Shown in pieces: positions 1-6,923 of a DNA stretch of 20,164 bases. The position numbers and the translations under genes are program-made. How positions within the stretch are numbered: position 1 is the first letter of the stretch; the number at the start of each line of letters is the position of its first letter. Source of the stretch: Solirubrobacterales bacterium (GTDB taxonomy: Bacteria; Actinomycetota; Thermoleophilia; Solirubrobacterales; Solirubrobacteraceae); assembly GCA_003134675.1 (NCBI GenBank), contig PLBZ01000060.1, forward strand, positions 7,280-27,443, given 5' to 3'. The notes below the pieces were generated by a model. That model was given only the letters and a program-made list of their open reading frames with translations, made no database searches and was not told the origin of the DNA.

Positions 1-405
1 CCGGAAGTGGAGCGCCTGGTCGACGATCTCCGAGGCGGTGAGGTTGCGGGCGAACTTCATCTGGCCGGTGGCGCAGAACGTGCACGTGAGCGGACAACCG
101 GACTGCGAGGAGACACAGATCGAGCGTCGCTTGTCTCGGTAGCGCATCAGGACCGCCTCCAGGGGGCGGCCGTCGGCGGTCTGAAACAGGGCCTTGATCG
201 TGCCGTCGCTGGAGCTGGACTCCTCGGAGAGGGTGAGGCTGGAGAAGGGCAGCTCGCGCGCGAGCGTCTCGCGCAGCGCGCTCGGGAGGTTCGTCATCTG
301 CTCGTAGCCGTGCACGCCCTTGGCCGTCCAGGCCCAGATCTGGTTGGCGCGAAAGTTGGGCTGGCCGTTGGCGGCGAGCGTCCGATCGAGTAGCGCGAGA
401 TCCAT
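1..405 (-). CDS. rlmN: 23S rRNA (adenine-2503-C2) methyltransferase RlmN, N-terminal part
   Basis: Radical-SAM enzyme that methylates C2 of A2503 in 23S rRNA and, in several bacteria, A37 of some tRNAs. The first 135 residues are visible; the rest lies beyond the left edge. The N-terminus has the family's RNA-binding start (FRANQIWAWTAKGVHGYEQM, about residues 18-37). The radical-SAM cluster motif follows as CPLTCTFC (Cys104, Cys108, Cys111), inside the family signature CVSSQSGCPLTCTFCATGQ. I chose the ATG at 403-405. An in-frame GTG sits directly upstream at 406-408 and is equally possible. The gene diverges from rluB with only 20 bp between start codons. The second catalytic Cys of the family is C-terminal and cannot be checked here. 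Confidence 0.93.
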   Translation of the reverse strand, partial: MDLALLDRTLAANGQPNFRANQIWAWTAKGVHGYEQMTNLPSALRETLARELPFSSLTLSEESSSSDGTIKALFQTADGRPLEAVLMRYRDKRRSICVSSQSGCPLTCTFCATGQMKFARNLTASEIVDQALHFR

Positions 406-411
406 CACCCG

Positions 412-417
412 TATGGT
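412..417 (+). promoter_or_regulatory. candidate -10 box for leaderless rluB transcript
   Basis: TATGGT (TANNNT type) is followed by 8 nt and then the ATG of rluB at 426. The distance would place transcription initiation on or next to the start codon, and no Shine-Dalgarno sequence lies in the gap. No clear -35 was found. The assignment is inferred from spacing and from four similar cases in this window. Confidence 0.5.
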
Positions 418-425
418 GGCAGCCG

Positions 426-1121
426 ATGCGTTTAGCCAAGTACCTGGCCCACGCCGGTGTCGCTTCGCGGCGCTCTGCCGAGACGATCATCGCGCAAGGG
501 CGTGTGAGCGTCGATAACGAGGTGACCACAGACCCAGCCCGAGATGTCGATGAGGACAGTCACATCGCAGTAGACGGCCGTACGCTCGCTGGTGTTGAGC
601 GGCATGTGGTGTACGCCGTCAATAAGCCGCTGAAGGTCCTCTCCACGGCACGAGACACCCACGGTCGCCCGACGGTGGTCGAGCTGCTTCCAAAGCAAGG
701 TCTGCGTCTGTATCCGGTTGGACGCTTAGACGCGGACAGCAGCGGGCTGATCTTGCTGACAAACGACGGCGAGCTGGCTCACCGCCTAACCCATCCGAGC
801 TTTGAAATTTCAAAGACCTATCGGGTGATCCTTGGCGGCGGGCCAGTTAGCGAACGTGGGGTGCGTGCGTTGCGCACCGGAGTTCAGCTAGAGGATGGTC
901 AGACTGCCCCGGCGCGTGTACGACGCGTCGGAGAAACCGAGCTCGAGCTGACCATCCACGAGGGACGCAACCGCCAGGTGCGGCGGATGTGCGAGGCGGT
1001 TGGCCATACGGTTCTCAGCTTGGAACGTATTGGCCTTGGTCCCCTTCGGCTAGATGGTCTTGCGCCCGGTGCGCACCGGCGCCTGAGCGGGCTGGAGATC
1101 GAGCGCTTACGCGCGCTCTGA
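426..1121 (+). CDS. rluB: 23S rRNA pseudouridine synthase, RluB/RsuA family
   Basis: Converts a specific uridine of 23S (or 16S) rRNA to pseudouridine. The 231 residues show an S4 RNA-binding domain at about 1-50 (MRLAKYLAHAGVASRRSAET), then the RsuA-type catalytic domain. That domain carries GRLDADSSGL (99-108), whose Asp102 is the predicted nucleophile, and the conserved EGRNRQVRRMCEAVGH segment from 179. Length fits the short actinobacterial/firmicute RluB form. The start at 426 gives the expected S4 beginning with no extension. Next to it are rlmN (divergent) and aroH (15 nt downstream). RluB versus a RsuA-like 16S enzyme cannot be separated by eye; RluB is favoured because rluB-cmk-der is a known conserved neighbourhood. 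Its codons look a little less GC-rich than the genes downstream. Confidence 0.9.
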   Translation: MRLAKYLAHAGVASRRSAETIIAQGRVSVDNEVTTDPARDVDEDSHIAVDGRTLAGVERHVVYAVNKPLKVLSTARDTHGRPTVVELLPKQGLRLYPVGRLDADSSGLILLTNDGELAHRLTHPSFEISKTYRVILGGGPVSERGVRALRTGVQLEDGQTAPARVRRVGETELELTIHEGRNRQVRRMCEAVGHTVLSLERIGLGPLRLDGLAPGAHRRLSGLEIERLRAL

Positions 1122-1135
1122 CACAATCGCGCTCG

Positions 1136-1507
1136 ATGCAGCAACGTCTCTTCGCCCTGCGGGGCGCCATCAGCGTGAATCGCAACGATGCGCAGGACAT
1201 CCTCGACGCGACGACCGAGCTGATGGAGGCGATCATGGAGCGCAACACGCTCGTGCCGGAGCAGGTGGTGAGCTGCATCTTCACCGCCACGAACGACCTC
1301 AACGCGGAGTTCCCGGCCGTCGCCGCCAGGGCACTTGGCTTCGACCGCGTGCCGCTGCTGTGTGCGCGGGAGATCCCCGTGCCGCGCGCGCTGCCGCGGG
1401 TGATCAGAGTGCTGATCCATTACTACGCCGCGGACGAGCACGCATCCAGGCACGTGTACCTCGGTGAGGCGAGCGCCCTGCGCGCCGATCTCGAGTCGGC
1501 ACAATAG
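1136..1507 (+). CDS. aroH: chorismate mutase, AroH class
   Basis: Rearranges chorismate to prephenate, the branch step to Phe and Tyr. The 123-residue protein matches the monofunctional, trimeric AroH fold (as in Bacillus subtilis), not the all-helical AroQ type. Expected active-site residues are present: Arg9, Cys76, Glu79, Arg91 and Tyr108 (segments LRGAISVNRND, CAREIPV, PRVIRVLIHYY, HVYLGEA). The frame is open further upstream, but the ATG at 1136 is chosen because it gives the family's usual beginning and lies just after the rluB stop (1119-1121). The hisC start follows 8 nt after its stop. CACAAT at 1122-1127 lies 8 nt before the ATG and may be a weak -10 box, but it lacks the first T. 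Next to hisC and tyrA, it probably supplies prephenate to them. Confidence 0.93.
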   Translation: MQQRLFALRGAISVNRNDAQDILDATTELMEAIMERNTLVPEQVVSCIFTATNDLNAEFPAVAARALGFDRVPLLCAREIPVPRALPRVIRVLIHYYAADEHASRHVYLGEASALRADLESAQ

Positions 1508-1515
1508 AGAACACA

Positions 1516-2616
1516 ATGACCCTCGAGTTCTCAGAGCGCATCGCGCGCATCCCGGTCTACCCCGTGGCCGGTGGCTACGCCCAGCAGGAGCCGTTGGTGC
1601 GATTGGCGAGCAACGAGTCGCCTTACCCGCCGCTGCCGGAGGTGCGCGAGGCGATCGAAGGAGCCCTCAGCACGCTCAACCGCTATCCGGACCCGACCAA
1701 CTCGATCCTCCGCGCACGCCTGTCCGACCGCTACGAAGTCCCCGCTGCGCGGATCGCGATCGGAAACGGCTCCTGCGACATACTGCTCGCCGCCGGCGAG
1801 GCGCTGCTGGAGCCCGGCGCGGAGCTCGTGTATTCGTGGCCGTCGTTCTCGATCTACCCGCACCTCGGCGCCGCATCCGGCGCGCGCGCGGTGACGGTGC
1901 CGCTCGACGCCGAGGAGTGCCACGACCTGGAGGCGATGCTGCGCGAGATCACGGTCGCGACGCGGTTGGCGATCGTGTGCAACCCGAACAACCCGACCTC
2001 GACCGCGCTGGCACTCTCGGACATCGCCGCGTTCGTGGCCGAGGTTCCCAACCACGTGTGCGTGATCGTCGACGAGGCCTACTGCGAGTTCAACCTGCTC
2101 GAGGACCCTGACGCGTCGCTGGAGCTGCTCGATCGCCACCCGAACCTCGTACTGCTGCGCACGTTCTCCAAGGTCCACGGTCTCTGCGGGCTTCGCGCCG
2201 GCTTCGCGTTGTGCGGCTCGGAGGACCTGCCACGGGCGGTCGACCAGGTTCGCCAGCCGTTCTTCTGTAACGCGCTCGCGCAGGCCGCGGCGGTCGAGGC
2301 GCTTGCCCATCAGGATGCCGTGATCGAGCGGGTGACACGCACGATCGCCGAGCGTCTCTCCGTCGATGAGCGGCTGCGCGCGCTGGGTCTGGACCCGGCG
2401 CTCTCGCAGGCCAACTTCTGCTGGTTTGCGCTCGGCGACCGATCGGAGATCGGCCAGCGCGAGGAGGCCGAGGCCGAGGTGATGGAGGGCCTGCGGCAGC
2501 GCGGGGTGCTCGTGCGCGGCGGCGGCGCTCTCGGTAGAGCGGGGGCGCTGCGCGTCACGTACGGGACTCCCGAGGAAAACACGCGCTTTCTCGAGGCTCT
2601 GGCGGAAGTGCTGTGA
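1516..2616 (+). CDS. hisC: HisC-family PLP aminotransferase (histidinol-phosphate / aromatic)
   Basis: Fold-type I PLP aminotransferase of 366 residues. Visible motifs are NPNNP (156-160), VDEAY with Asp186 and Tyr189, the PLP-lysine segment TFSKVHGLCGLRAG (Lys219), and LRVTYGTPEEN near the C-terminus with the substrate-carboxylate Arg346. Family members transaminate histidinol phosphate, and several also act on aromatic 2-oxo acids or prephenate. No other his gene is in the window, while chorismate mutase lies upstream and prephenate dehydrogenase downstream, so an aromatic aminotransferase role, alone or in addition, is inferred. In the B. subtilis aromatic supraoperon, hisC likewise sits directly before tyrA. 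The ATG at 1516 is 8 nt after the aroH stop and gives a normal N-terminus. No strong ribosome binding site is visible. Confidence 0.9.
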   Translation: MTLEFSERIARIPVYPVAGGYAQQEPLVRLASNESPYPPLPEVREAIEGALSTLNRYPDPTNSILRARLSDRYEVPAARIAIGNGSCDILLAAGEALLEPGAELVYSWPSFSIYPHLGAASGARAVTVPLDAEECHDLEAMLREITVATRLAIVCNPNNPTSTALALSDIAAFVAEVPNHVCVIVDEAYCEFNLLEDPDASLELLDRHPNLVLLRTFSKVHGLCGLRAGFALCGSEDLPRAVDQVRQPFFCNALAQAAAVEALAHQDAVIERVTRTIAERLSVDERLRALGLDPALSQANFCWFALGDRSEIGQREEAEAEVMEGLRQRGVLVRGGGALGRAGALRVTYGTPEENTRFLEALAEVL

Positions 2617-2642
2617 AGGTGCTACAACCTGCTGAGACGATC

Positions 2643-2720
2643 ATGACCGCCTTGGCTCAGACATCCGCCAGCTCCACTTGGTCGTCCTACGCCTGCGCGC
2701 GCGCTTGGCGATTTATCTAG
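2643..2720 (+). CDS. aromatic-residue leader peptide of aroF (attenuator ORF)
   Basis: A 25-codon ORF, ATG at 2643 to TAG at 2720, lies in the hisC-aroF gap. It encodes Trp at codon 13 (2679-2681), Tyr at 16 (2688-2690), Trp at 22 (2706-2708) and Phe at 24 (2712-2714). That is all three aromatic amino acids, including two of the rare Trp codons, within its last 13 residues. Placement directly upstream of DAHP synthase, followed by inverted repeats, is the classical layout of a ribosome-mediated attenuator. A comparable aromatic leader has been described before aroF of Corynebacterium glutamicum. Its ribosome binding site is weak (GAGA at 2634-2637). A chance ORF cannot be ruled out from one sequence. 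Confidence 0.72.
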   Translation: MTALAQTSASSTWSSYACARAWRFI

Positions 2721-2814
2721 GCGCTTCGGCCTTGGCCCGTCCGTGAGCGGGTCCTAGTCGGCCGCACCGGGTCCACGTTGGACCGAGCGTCGTTCACACG
2801 GGCGTACAGCGCCC
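2690..2814 (+). promoter_or_regulatory. candidate attenuator RNA with alternative hairpins before aroF
   Basis: Complementary segments visible in the leader: CGCCT (2690-2694, inside the leader ORF) with AGGCG (2719-2723, at its stop codon); GGCCCG (2734-2739) with CGGGTCC (2748-2754, one bulge); GGTCCA (2770-2775) with TGGACC (2779-2784); GGGCG (2800-2804) with CGCCC (2810-2814). GGCGCT (2720-2725) is also perfectly complementary to AGCGCC (2808-2813). It can therefore pair either within the leader ORF or with the last hairpin, but not both. This is the logic expected if a ribosome stalled at Trp22/Phe24 frees the stop-codon segment to break the distal hairpin. The distal hairpin is followed by TCCTC rather than a U-run, so its terminator strength is uncertain. 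Short GC-rich complements also arise by chance. Confidence 0.5.
2770..2784 (+). other. perfect 6-bp hairpin in aroF leader
   Basis: GGTCCA-CGT-TGGACC is a perfect inverted repeat with a 3-nt loop. Its right arm can also pair with the GGTCC of the preceding segment (2750-2754), giving a second alternative fold in the leader RNA. Confidence 0.6.
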
Positions 2815-2865
2815 TCCTCACGCGACCAGCACATAAGATCCAGGCGTCAGTGAAAGGATGAATCG

Positions 2866-3903
2866 ATGATGATCGTCATGAAGGAGACCGCGACCGATGA
2901 TGAGGTCGATGCGGTAGTTGCCAAGATCGAGCGCGCCGGCGCGCTCGCCCACCGCAGCCGCGGCGCGCGCGTGACCGTGATCGGAGCGATCGGCGACGTG
3001 GAGCAGGATGCCAGCGTCGAGAGCCTCGGGCTCGAGGGTCAGCCGGGGGTCGATCGAGTGGTGCCGATCCTCAAGCCCTACAAGCTTGCATCGGCGCAGA
3101 TCACCCACGGCGAGCGGACGGTGTTGGACATCGGTGGACGCAAGGTCGGCGGCGAGCACTTCGCGCTGATCGCGGGTCCCTGCACGGTCGAATCGCGTGA
3201 GCAGACGCTGCAGACCGCGCGCGTCGTGCGCGACGCAGGCGCTGCCCTATTCCGCGGGGGGGCGTACAAGCCGCGCACCTCCCCCTACGCCTTCCAGGGT
3301 CTTGGCGTCGAGGGGTTGCGCCTGCTTGCTGAGGCGAAGGCCGAGACAGGCCTGCCGATCGTCACCGAGCTGATGGATATCCGCGACCTCGAGGCAGTGC
3401 TGGAGGTCGCCGACGTGATCCAGATCGGCGCGCGCAACATGCAGAATTATCCCCTGCTCGCCGAGATCGGGCGCTCGGGGCGACCTGCGCTACTCAAGCG
3501 GGGGCTGTCCGCGCCGCTAGACGAGCTGCTGATGGCGGCCGAGTACATCCTCAAGGAAGGCAATCCTTCCGTGATGCTGTGCGAGCGCGGCATCCGCACG
3601 TTCGAAACCGATCATCGGCGTGTCACGCTCGACCTGATGGCCGTGCCGATCCTCAAGGAGCTCTCGCACCTGCCGGTGATCGTCGACCCCAGCCACGCCG
3701 CCGGGCGACGTGAGCTGGTGCTGCCGCTGTCGCTGGCAGCCGCCGCAGTCGGAGCGGACGGCATCATCGTCGAGACGCACCCCAACCCCGAGGAGGCCGT
3801 CTGCGACGGGCCGCAGGCCTTGCGGGCGGAGGGCTTCGCCGAGTATGCCGCGGCGGTCGAACGCGCGGCGGCGCTAGCCGGCAAGGCGCTCAGCGCAGTC
3901 TGA
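2866..3903 (+). CDS. aroF: 3-deoxy-7-phosphoheptulonate (DAHP) synthase, AroF/Thermotoga-type
   Basis: Condenses phosphoenolpyruvate and erythrose 4-phosphate to DAHP, the committed shikimate step. The 345 residues comprise an N-terminal ferredoxin-like regulatory domain (about 1-72, ending VPILKPYKL) and a TIM barrel, as in the Thermotoga maritima enzyme. Substrate motifs include AGPCTVES (103-110), [16 protein letters not shown] (130-145), LLKRG and CERGIRTFE. Predicted metal ligands are Cys106, His277, Glu303 and Asp314. In characterised relatives the extra domain mediates feedback inhibition by Tyr/Phe. The ATG at 2866 has a good ribosome binding site, GAAAGGA at 2852-2858, 7 nt upstream, unlike most genes here. 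A second ATG follows at 2869. The 249-bp upstream gap holds the leader peptide and hairpins, so both transcript-level and allosteric control are likely. tyrA starts 20 bases after the stop codon. Confidence 0.96.
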   Translation: MMIVMKETATDDEVDAVVAKIERAGALAHRSRGARVTVIGAIGDVEQDASVESLGLEGQPGVDRVVPILKPYKLASAQITHGERTVLDIGGRKVGGEHFALIAGPCTVESREQTLQTARVVRDAGAALFRGGAYKPRTSPYAFQGLGVEGLRLLAEAKAETGLPIVTELMDIRDLEAVLEVADVIQIGARNMQNYPLLAEIGRSGRPALLKRGLSAPLDELLMAAEYILKEGNPSVMLCERGIRTFETDHRRVTLDLMAVPILKELSHLPVIVDPSHAAGRRELVLPLSLAAAAVGADGIIVETHPNPEEAVCDGPQALRAEGFAEYAAAVERAAALAGKALSAV

Positions 3904-3922
3904 TGGACACTCGGACCCGAGC

Positions 3923-5014
3923 GTGAGGGTCGCGGTCCTCGGGCTTGGGCTGATCGGCGGCTCGATCGGCCTGGCGGCACGCGGGCGGGCGGGCGCGGAG
4001 GTGTGCGGGTATGACCCCGACGAGCGCGTGCGCGCCCTCGCCCTGCAGCTGGGCGCGATCGACGAGCAGGCAGGGGACCTCGCCGGGGCTGTAGAGGGCG
4101 CGGATGTGGTGTTCGTGGCTGCACCCGTAGGGGTGCTCCCGGCGACCATCCGCGCGGCGCTTTGGAGCGCGGGCCCTGCCACCGTCGTCACCGATGTCGG
4201 TTCGACCAAGCGCGTCGTCGCCGAGACCGCTCTGGCGGACGAGCGGTTCATCGGCGGTCATCCCCTCGCCGGGGCGGAGACGGCGGGCGTGGAGCACGCG
4301 CGCGCCGACCTCTTCGACGGCGCCGTTTGGTACCTGACGCCCGCGCGCGGCAGTACCGCGGGCGTCCTGTACGAGCGACTTCACGCCGTGCTGAGAAGCT
4401 TCGGTGCACAGCCCGCTGCGATCGACGCCGAGACCCACGACCGCCTGATGGCATCCGTGTCGCACCTGCCGCACGTGCTCGCCAACCTGCTCGTGGCCCA
4501 GGCGACGAGCGTCCTTTCCAGAGAGGACGAGCAACGCCTGCCGGCGGTAGGACCGAGCTTTCGTGACGCCACGCGCGTGGCGGGCGCGAACAGCGCGATC
4601 TGGACGGACATCTACCTGTCAAACCGCGAGGCGCTGATTGCTGGCATCGATGGGCTGAGCGAGCGGTTGGGTGATGTGCGTGCTGCGCTGGAGCAGGGCG
4701 ACGCGGCGGCGGTATCCGCCTGGAACGAGCGCGCTCGGGCTGACCGCGAGGCGCTGCTCGGCGCGGGGCTGGCCGGCGGGGTGGGCGGCGAGGCGGTGCT
4801 CGAGATCCGTGCCTCGGTGCCCAACCGCCCAGGCGTGATCGCCGAGCTGGCTCTGGCTCTGGGCCAAGCGGGTGTGAACATCCTCGACATGGCGCTGTCC
4901 CCCTCAGAGGACAATCGCCAGGGAGTGGTGGCACTGTGGTTCAGCGGCGAGCATCAGGCCACCCGTGCACAGGAGCTGATCGCGGACCTGGGTTTCCCGG
5001 TGGCGCGCGCATGA
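3923..5014 (+). CDS. tyrA: prephenate dehydrogenase with C-terminal ACT domain
   Basis: Oxidatively decarboxylates prephenate to 4-hydroxyphenylpyruvate for tyrosine synthesis. The 363 residues begin with a Rossmann motif, GLGLIGGS (7-14). Asp31 closes the second beta strand (GYDPD), which favours NAD over NADP. Family motifs follow: DVGSTKRVV (91-99), GGHPLAGAE (111-119), [14 protein letters not shown] (171-184) and [14 protein letters not shown] (210-223). An ACT domain occupies about 291-363 ([19 protein letters not shown]), implying feedback control by an amino acid, probably Tyr. The start is GTG at 3923, at the exact Rossmann beginning. The stop overlaps the aroA start as ATGA (5011-5014), indicating translational coupling. 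A near-palindrome, CTCGG-AC-CCGAG, lies in the short gap before it. Confidence 0.95.
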   Translation: MRVAVLGLGLIGGSIGLAARGRAGAEVCGYDPDERVRALALQLGAIDEQAGDLAGAVEGADVVFVAAPVGVLPATIRAALWSAGPATVVTDVGSTKRVVAETALADERFIGGHPLAGAETAGVEHARADLFDGAVWYLTPARGSTAGVLYERLHAVLRSFGAQPAAIDAETHDRLMASVSHLPHVLANLLVAQATSVLSREDEQRLPAVGPSFRDATRVAGANSAIWTDIYLSNREALIAGIDGLSERLGDVRAALEQGDAAAVSAWNERARADREALLGAGLAGGVGGEAVLEIRASVPNRPGVIAELALALGQAGVNILDMALSPSEDNRQGVVALWFSGEHQATRAQELIADLGFPVARA

Positions 5015-6306
5015 ACGTGCGCTTCGAGCCCTCAAGGCCTCTGCAGGGGCAGCTGAGAGCACCCGCGGACAAGTCGATCTCCCATCGCGCGGCGCTGCTC
5101 GGGGCGATGGCGTCCGAGCCGGTGCGGATCGAGAACTATCTGCACGCCGCCGATACCACCTCGACGCTCGAGGCCGTGCGTGCGCTCGGCGCGCTGGTGG
5201 AGATGCGCGAGCACGAGATCGTGGTTCGCGGCACGGGCTTGCGTGAGGCACGCGAGCCGGACGGACCGATCGATGTGGGCAACGCGGGGACGCTGTTGCG
5301 TTTGCTCCCGGGCTGGCTGGCGGCCCAGGAGGGACGTTCGTTCACGCTCGACGGCGATGACTCGATTCGCCGCCGGCCGGTTGACCGTGTGGCCGAGCCA
5401 CTGCGGTTGATGGGCGCGGAGCTGAAATCCAGGAGCGGACGCTTTCCGCCGCTCCAGGTGCGCGGTGCGCGGCTACGCTGCATCTCCCACGAGCTGCCGA
5501 TCGCGAGCGCGCAGGTCAAGTCATGCGTGCTGCTGGCGGCGCTCGCGGCCGATGGCGCCACGACGATCGGTGAGCCGGCGCGCAGCCGCGACCACACCGA
5601 GCGGATGCTGCTGCGTGCCGGGGTGAACATTCACCGTAACGGCCGCCACGTGACCGTTGTAAACGCCGATGAGCTGGTGCTCGAGCGGGTGCGGGTGCCC
5701 GGCGATTTGAGCTCGGCGGCGTTCATGGTGGCCGCCGGGGTGCTCGTCCCTCACTCGCGCCTCTTGATCGGCGACGTGGGGGTCAACTGGACGCGCACCG
5801 GCTTCCTGCGAATCCTGCGCCGGATGCGGGGGATCGTGCTCGGCGACCTCGAGGACGAGTCGGGCGAGCTCTCGGCGCACGAGCCCCTCAGCGACCTCGA
5901 TGTCGCCCACGGCGCGCTGGAGGGAACGGTCGTCGAGGCTGAGGAGGTGCCGCTGGCGATCGACGAGCTGGGACTGGTGGCGCTGCTCGGCTGCTTTGCC
6001 GAGGGCGAGACGGTCGTGCATGGCGCACAGGAGCTGCGCGTGAAGGAGTCAGATCGCATCGCGGGTGTGGTGGATGGCCTGCGCGGCCTCGGCGGCGAGA
6101 TCGAGGCGACCGATGACGGCTTTGCGGTGCGCGGCACGGGCGGCCTGAAGGGCGGGACGATCGACGCCCGCGGCGATCACCGCCTCGCGATGATGGGTGC
6201 GGTCGCCGGTCTAGCTTCGCGTGAGGGCGTCGAGGTGGTGGGGATGGAGGCGGCCGCGGTGTCCTATCCGGAGTTCACGGCGGATCTGGCGCGGCTGTGC
6301 TCGTAG
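5011..6306 (+). CDS. aroA: 3-phosphoshikimate 1-carboxyvinyltransferase (EPSP synthase)
   Basis: Transfers the enolpyruvyl group of PEP to shikimate 3-phosphate, the sixth shikimate step. The 431 residues show the two-domain MurA-like layout. Key segments are PADKSISHRAALLGA (18-32), GNAGTLLRLLPGW (90-102), ASAQVKSCVLLA (165-176), ARSRDHTERML (190-200), the catalytic-region IDELGLVALL (317-326), VKESDRI (344-350) and GDHRLAMMGAVAG (388-400). An open frame extends upstream to about 4936, but the ATG at 5011 is chosen because it overlaps the tyrA stop by 4 nt and gives the family's normal beginning. GNAGTLLRLL carries Leu where E. coli has Pro101, as in class II EPSP synthases such as that of Bacillus. 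The 3' end overlaps the cmk start by 10 nt. Confidence 0.96.
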   Translation: MNVRFEPSRPLQGQLRAPADKSISHRAALLGAMASEPVRIENYLHAADTTSTLEAVRALGALVEMREHEIVVRGTGLREAREPDGPIDVGNAGTLLRLLPGWLAAQEGRSFTLDGDDSIRRRPVDRVAEPLRLMGAELKSRSGRFPPLQVRGARLRCISHELPIASAQVKSCVLLAALAADGATTIGEPARSRDHTERMLLRAGVNIHRNGRHVTVVNADELVLERVRVPGDLSSAAFMVAAGVLVPHSRLLIGDVGVNWTRTGFLRILRRMRGIVLGDLEDESGELSAHEPLSDLDVAHGALEGTVVEAEEVPLAIDELGLVALLGCFAEGETVVHGAQELRVKESDRIAGVVDGLRGLGGEIEATDDGFAVRGTGGLKGGTIDARGDHRLAMMGAVAGLASREGVEVVGMEAAAVSYPEFTADLARLCS

Positions 6307-6914
6307 CGATCGATGGGCCCGCTGGGGCCGGCAAGTCCACAGTTGCCCGTGCGGTGGCGCGCGAGCTTCACTTCACTTACCTGGCCAGCGGCGCGATGTA
6401 CCGCTGCGTGGCGCTGCTGTCGCTCGCCATGCCCGCTTCAGAGCCGGCGGCGCTGGCCCGAGCGGCTCGCATCGAGCTGGGCGAACGCGTGCTGCTCGAC
6501 GGGCGCGACGTGACCGAGGAGATCCGCACACCGGAGGCCTCGGAGGCGGCCTCGCGCGTGGCCGCAGACCCGGGGGTGCGGGAGGCCCTCGTGGCAAAGC
6601 AGCGCGAGCTGATCGCCGGCGGGGACTGGGTGGCGGAGGGTCGTGACATCGGTACTGTCGTCGCGCCGGACGCCGAGCTGAAGGTGTTTCTCACCGCAAA
6701 CCCCGAGGAGCGTGCGCGCAGGCGCGCGGTCGAGCTGGGCGCCGACTCGGCTACGGTGCTCGCCGAGCAGGCGCTGCGCGACGAGCGCGACACAACGCGC
6801 AGCCATAGCCCGCTGCAGGCGGCCCCCGGCGCGGTCGTTCTGGACACGACGGGAATGGGCGTCGAGCAGGTCGTCGCGCGCATCGCCAGCCTCGCGCGAG
6901 ACCGCGCAGGCTAG
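6297..6914 (+). CDS. cmk: (d)CMP kinase
   Basis: Phosphorylates CMP and dCMP with ATP. The 205-residue protein begins with a P-loop (VAIDGPAGAGKST, 3-15). It has the CMP-site segment ASGAMYR (30-36), IRTPEASEAASRVAA (76-90), EGRDIGTVVAPDA (114-126) and the lid RDERDTTRSHSPL (161-173), with conserved Arg161, Asp165 and Arg168. The start is GTG at 6297, inside the end of aroA; no other start gives the P-loop the usual 5-10 residue lead. Two departures from the common pattern are noted: Ala30 replaces the Asp of LD(S/T)GAxYR, and PGAVVLD replaces the usual DDAxxxD. At 205 residues it is a little short for the family (about 220). cmk-der adjacency is widely conserved. Confidence 0.93.
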   Translation: MLVAIDGPAGAGKSTVARAVARELHFTYLASGAMYRCVALLSLAMPASEPAALARAARIELGERVLLDGRDVTEEIRTPEASEAASRVAADPGVREALVAKQRELIAGGDWVAEGRDIGTVVAPDAELKVFLTANPEERARRRAVELGADSATVLAEQALRDERDTTRSHSPLQAAPGAVVLDTTGMGVEQVVARIASLARDRAG

Positions 6915-6917
6915 CCT
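6912..6917 (+). promoter_or_regulatory. candidate -10 box for leaderless der transcript
   Basis: TAGCCT begins with the cmk stop codon TAG (6912-6914). It is followed by exactly 6 nt and then the der ATG at 6924. The box is also the left arm of a perfect palindrome, TAGCCT-G-AGGCTA (6912-6924). The gap holds GAGG (6918-6921), only 2 nt from the ATG and too close to be a normal Shine-Dalgarno site. Leaderless initiation is inferred. Confidence 0.5.
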
Positions 6918-6923
6918 GAGGCT

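Noticed and set aside
7..393. Plus-strand open frame over the rlmN region
   Set aside because: The minus strand encodes an unmistakable RlmN N-terminus with CxxxCxxC, so the plus frame is a shadow.
1500..1505. CACAAT before hisC as another leaderless -10
   Set aside because: It lacks the first T of TANNNT and lies 10 nt from the ATG. A similar hexamer before aroH is also weak, so neither was counted.
1531..2310. Antisense open frame (259 codons) opposite hisC
   Set aside because: Composition is a mirror of the hisC codons and no domain is visible.
2623..2628. TACAAC as the -10 of a dedicated leader/aroF promoter
   Set aside because: Only a partial match without a convincing -35. The leader may equally be read from the rluB-aroH-hisC transcript.
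2834..2839. TAAGAT as a promoter -10 directly before aroF
   Set aside because: It is a fair hexamer, but no -35 partner was found at the right distance, and a promoter here would bypass the leader. It is left as unproven.
3908..3921. CTCGG-AC-CCGAG inverted repeat in the aroF-tyrA gap as a terminator
   Set aside because: A 2-nt loop is too tight for the full stem and no T-run follows. The genes are clearly co-directional and closely spaced.
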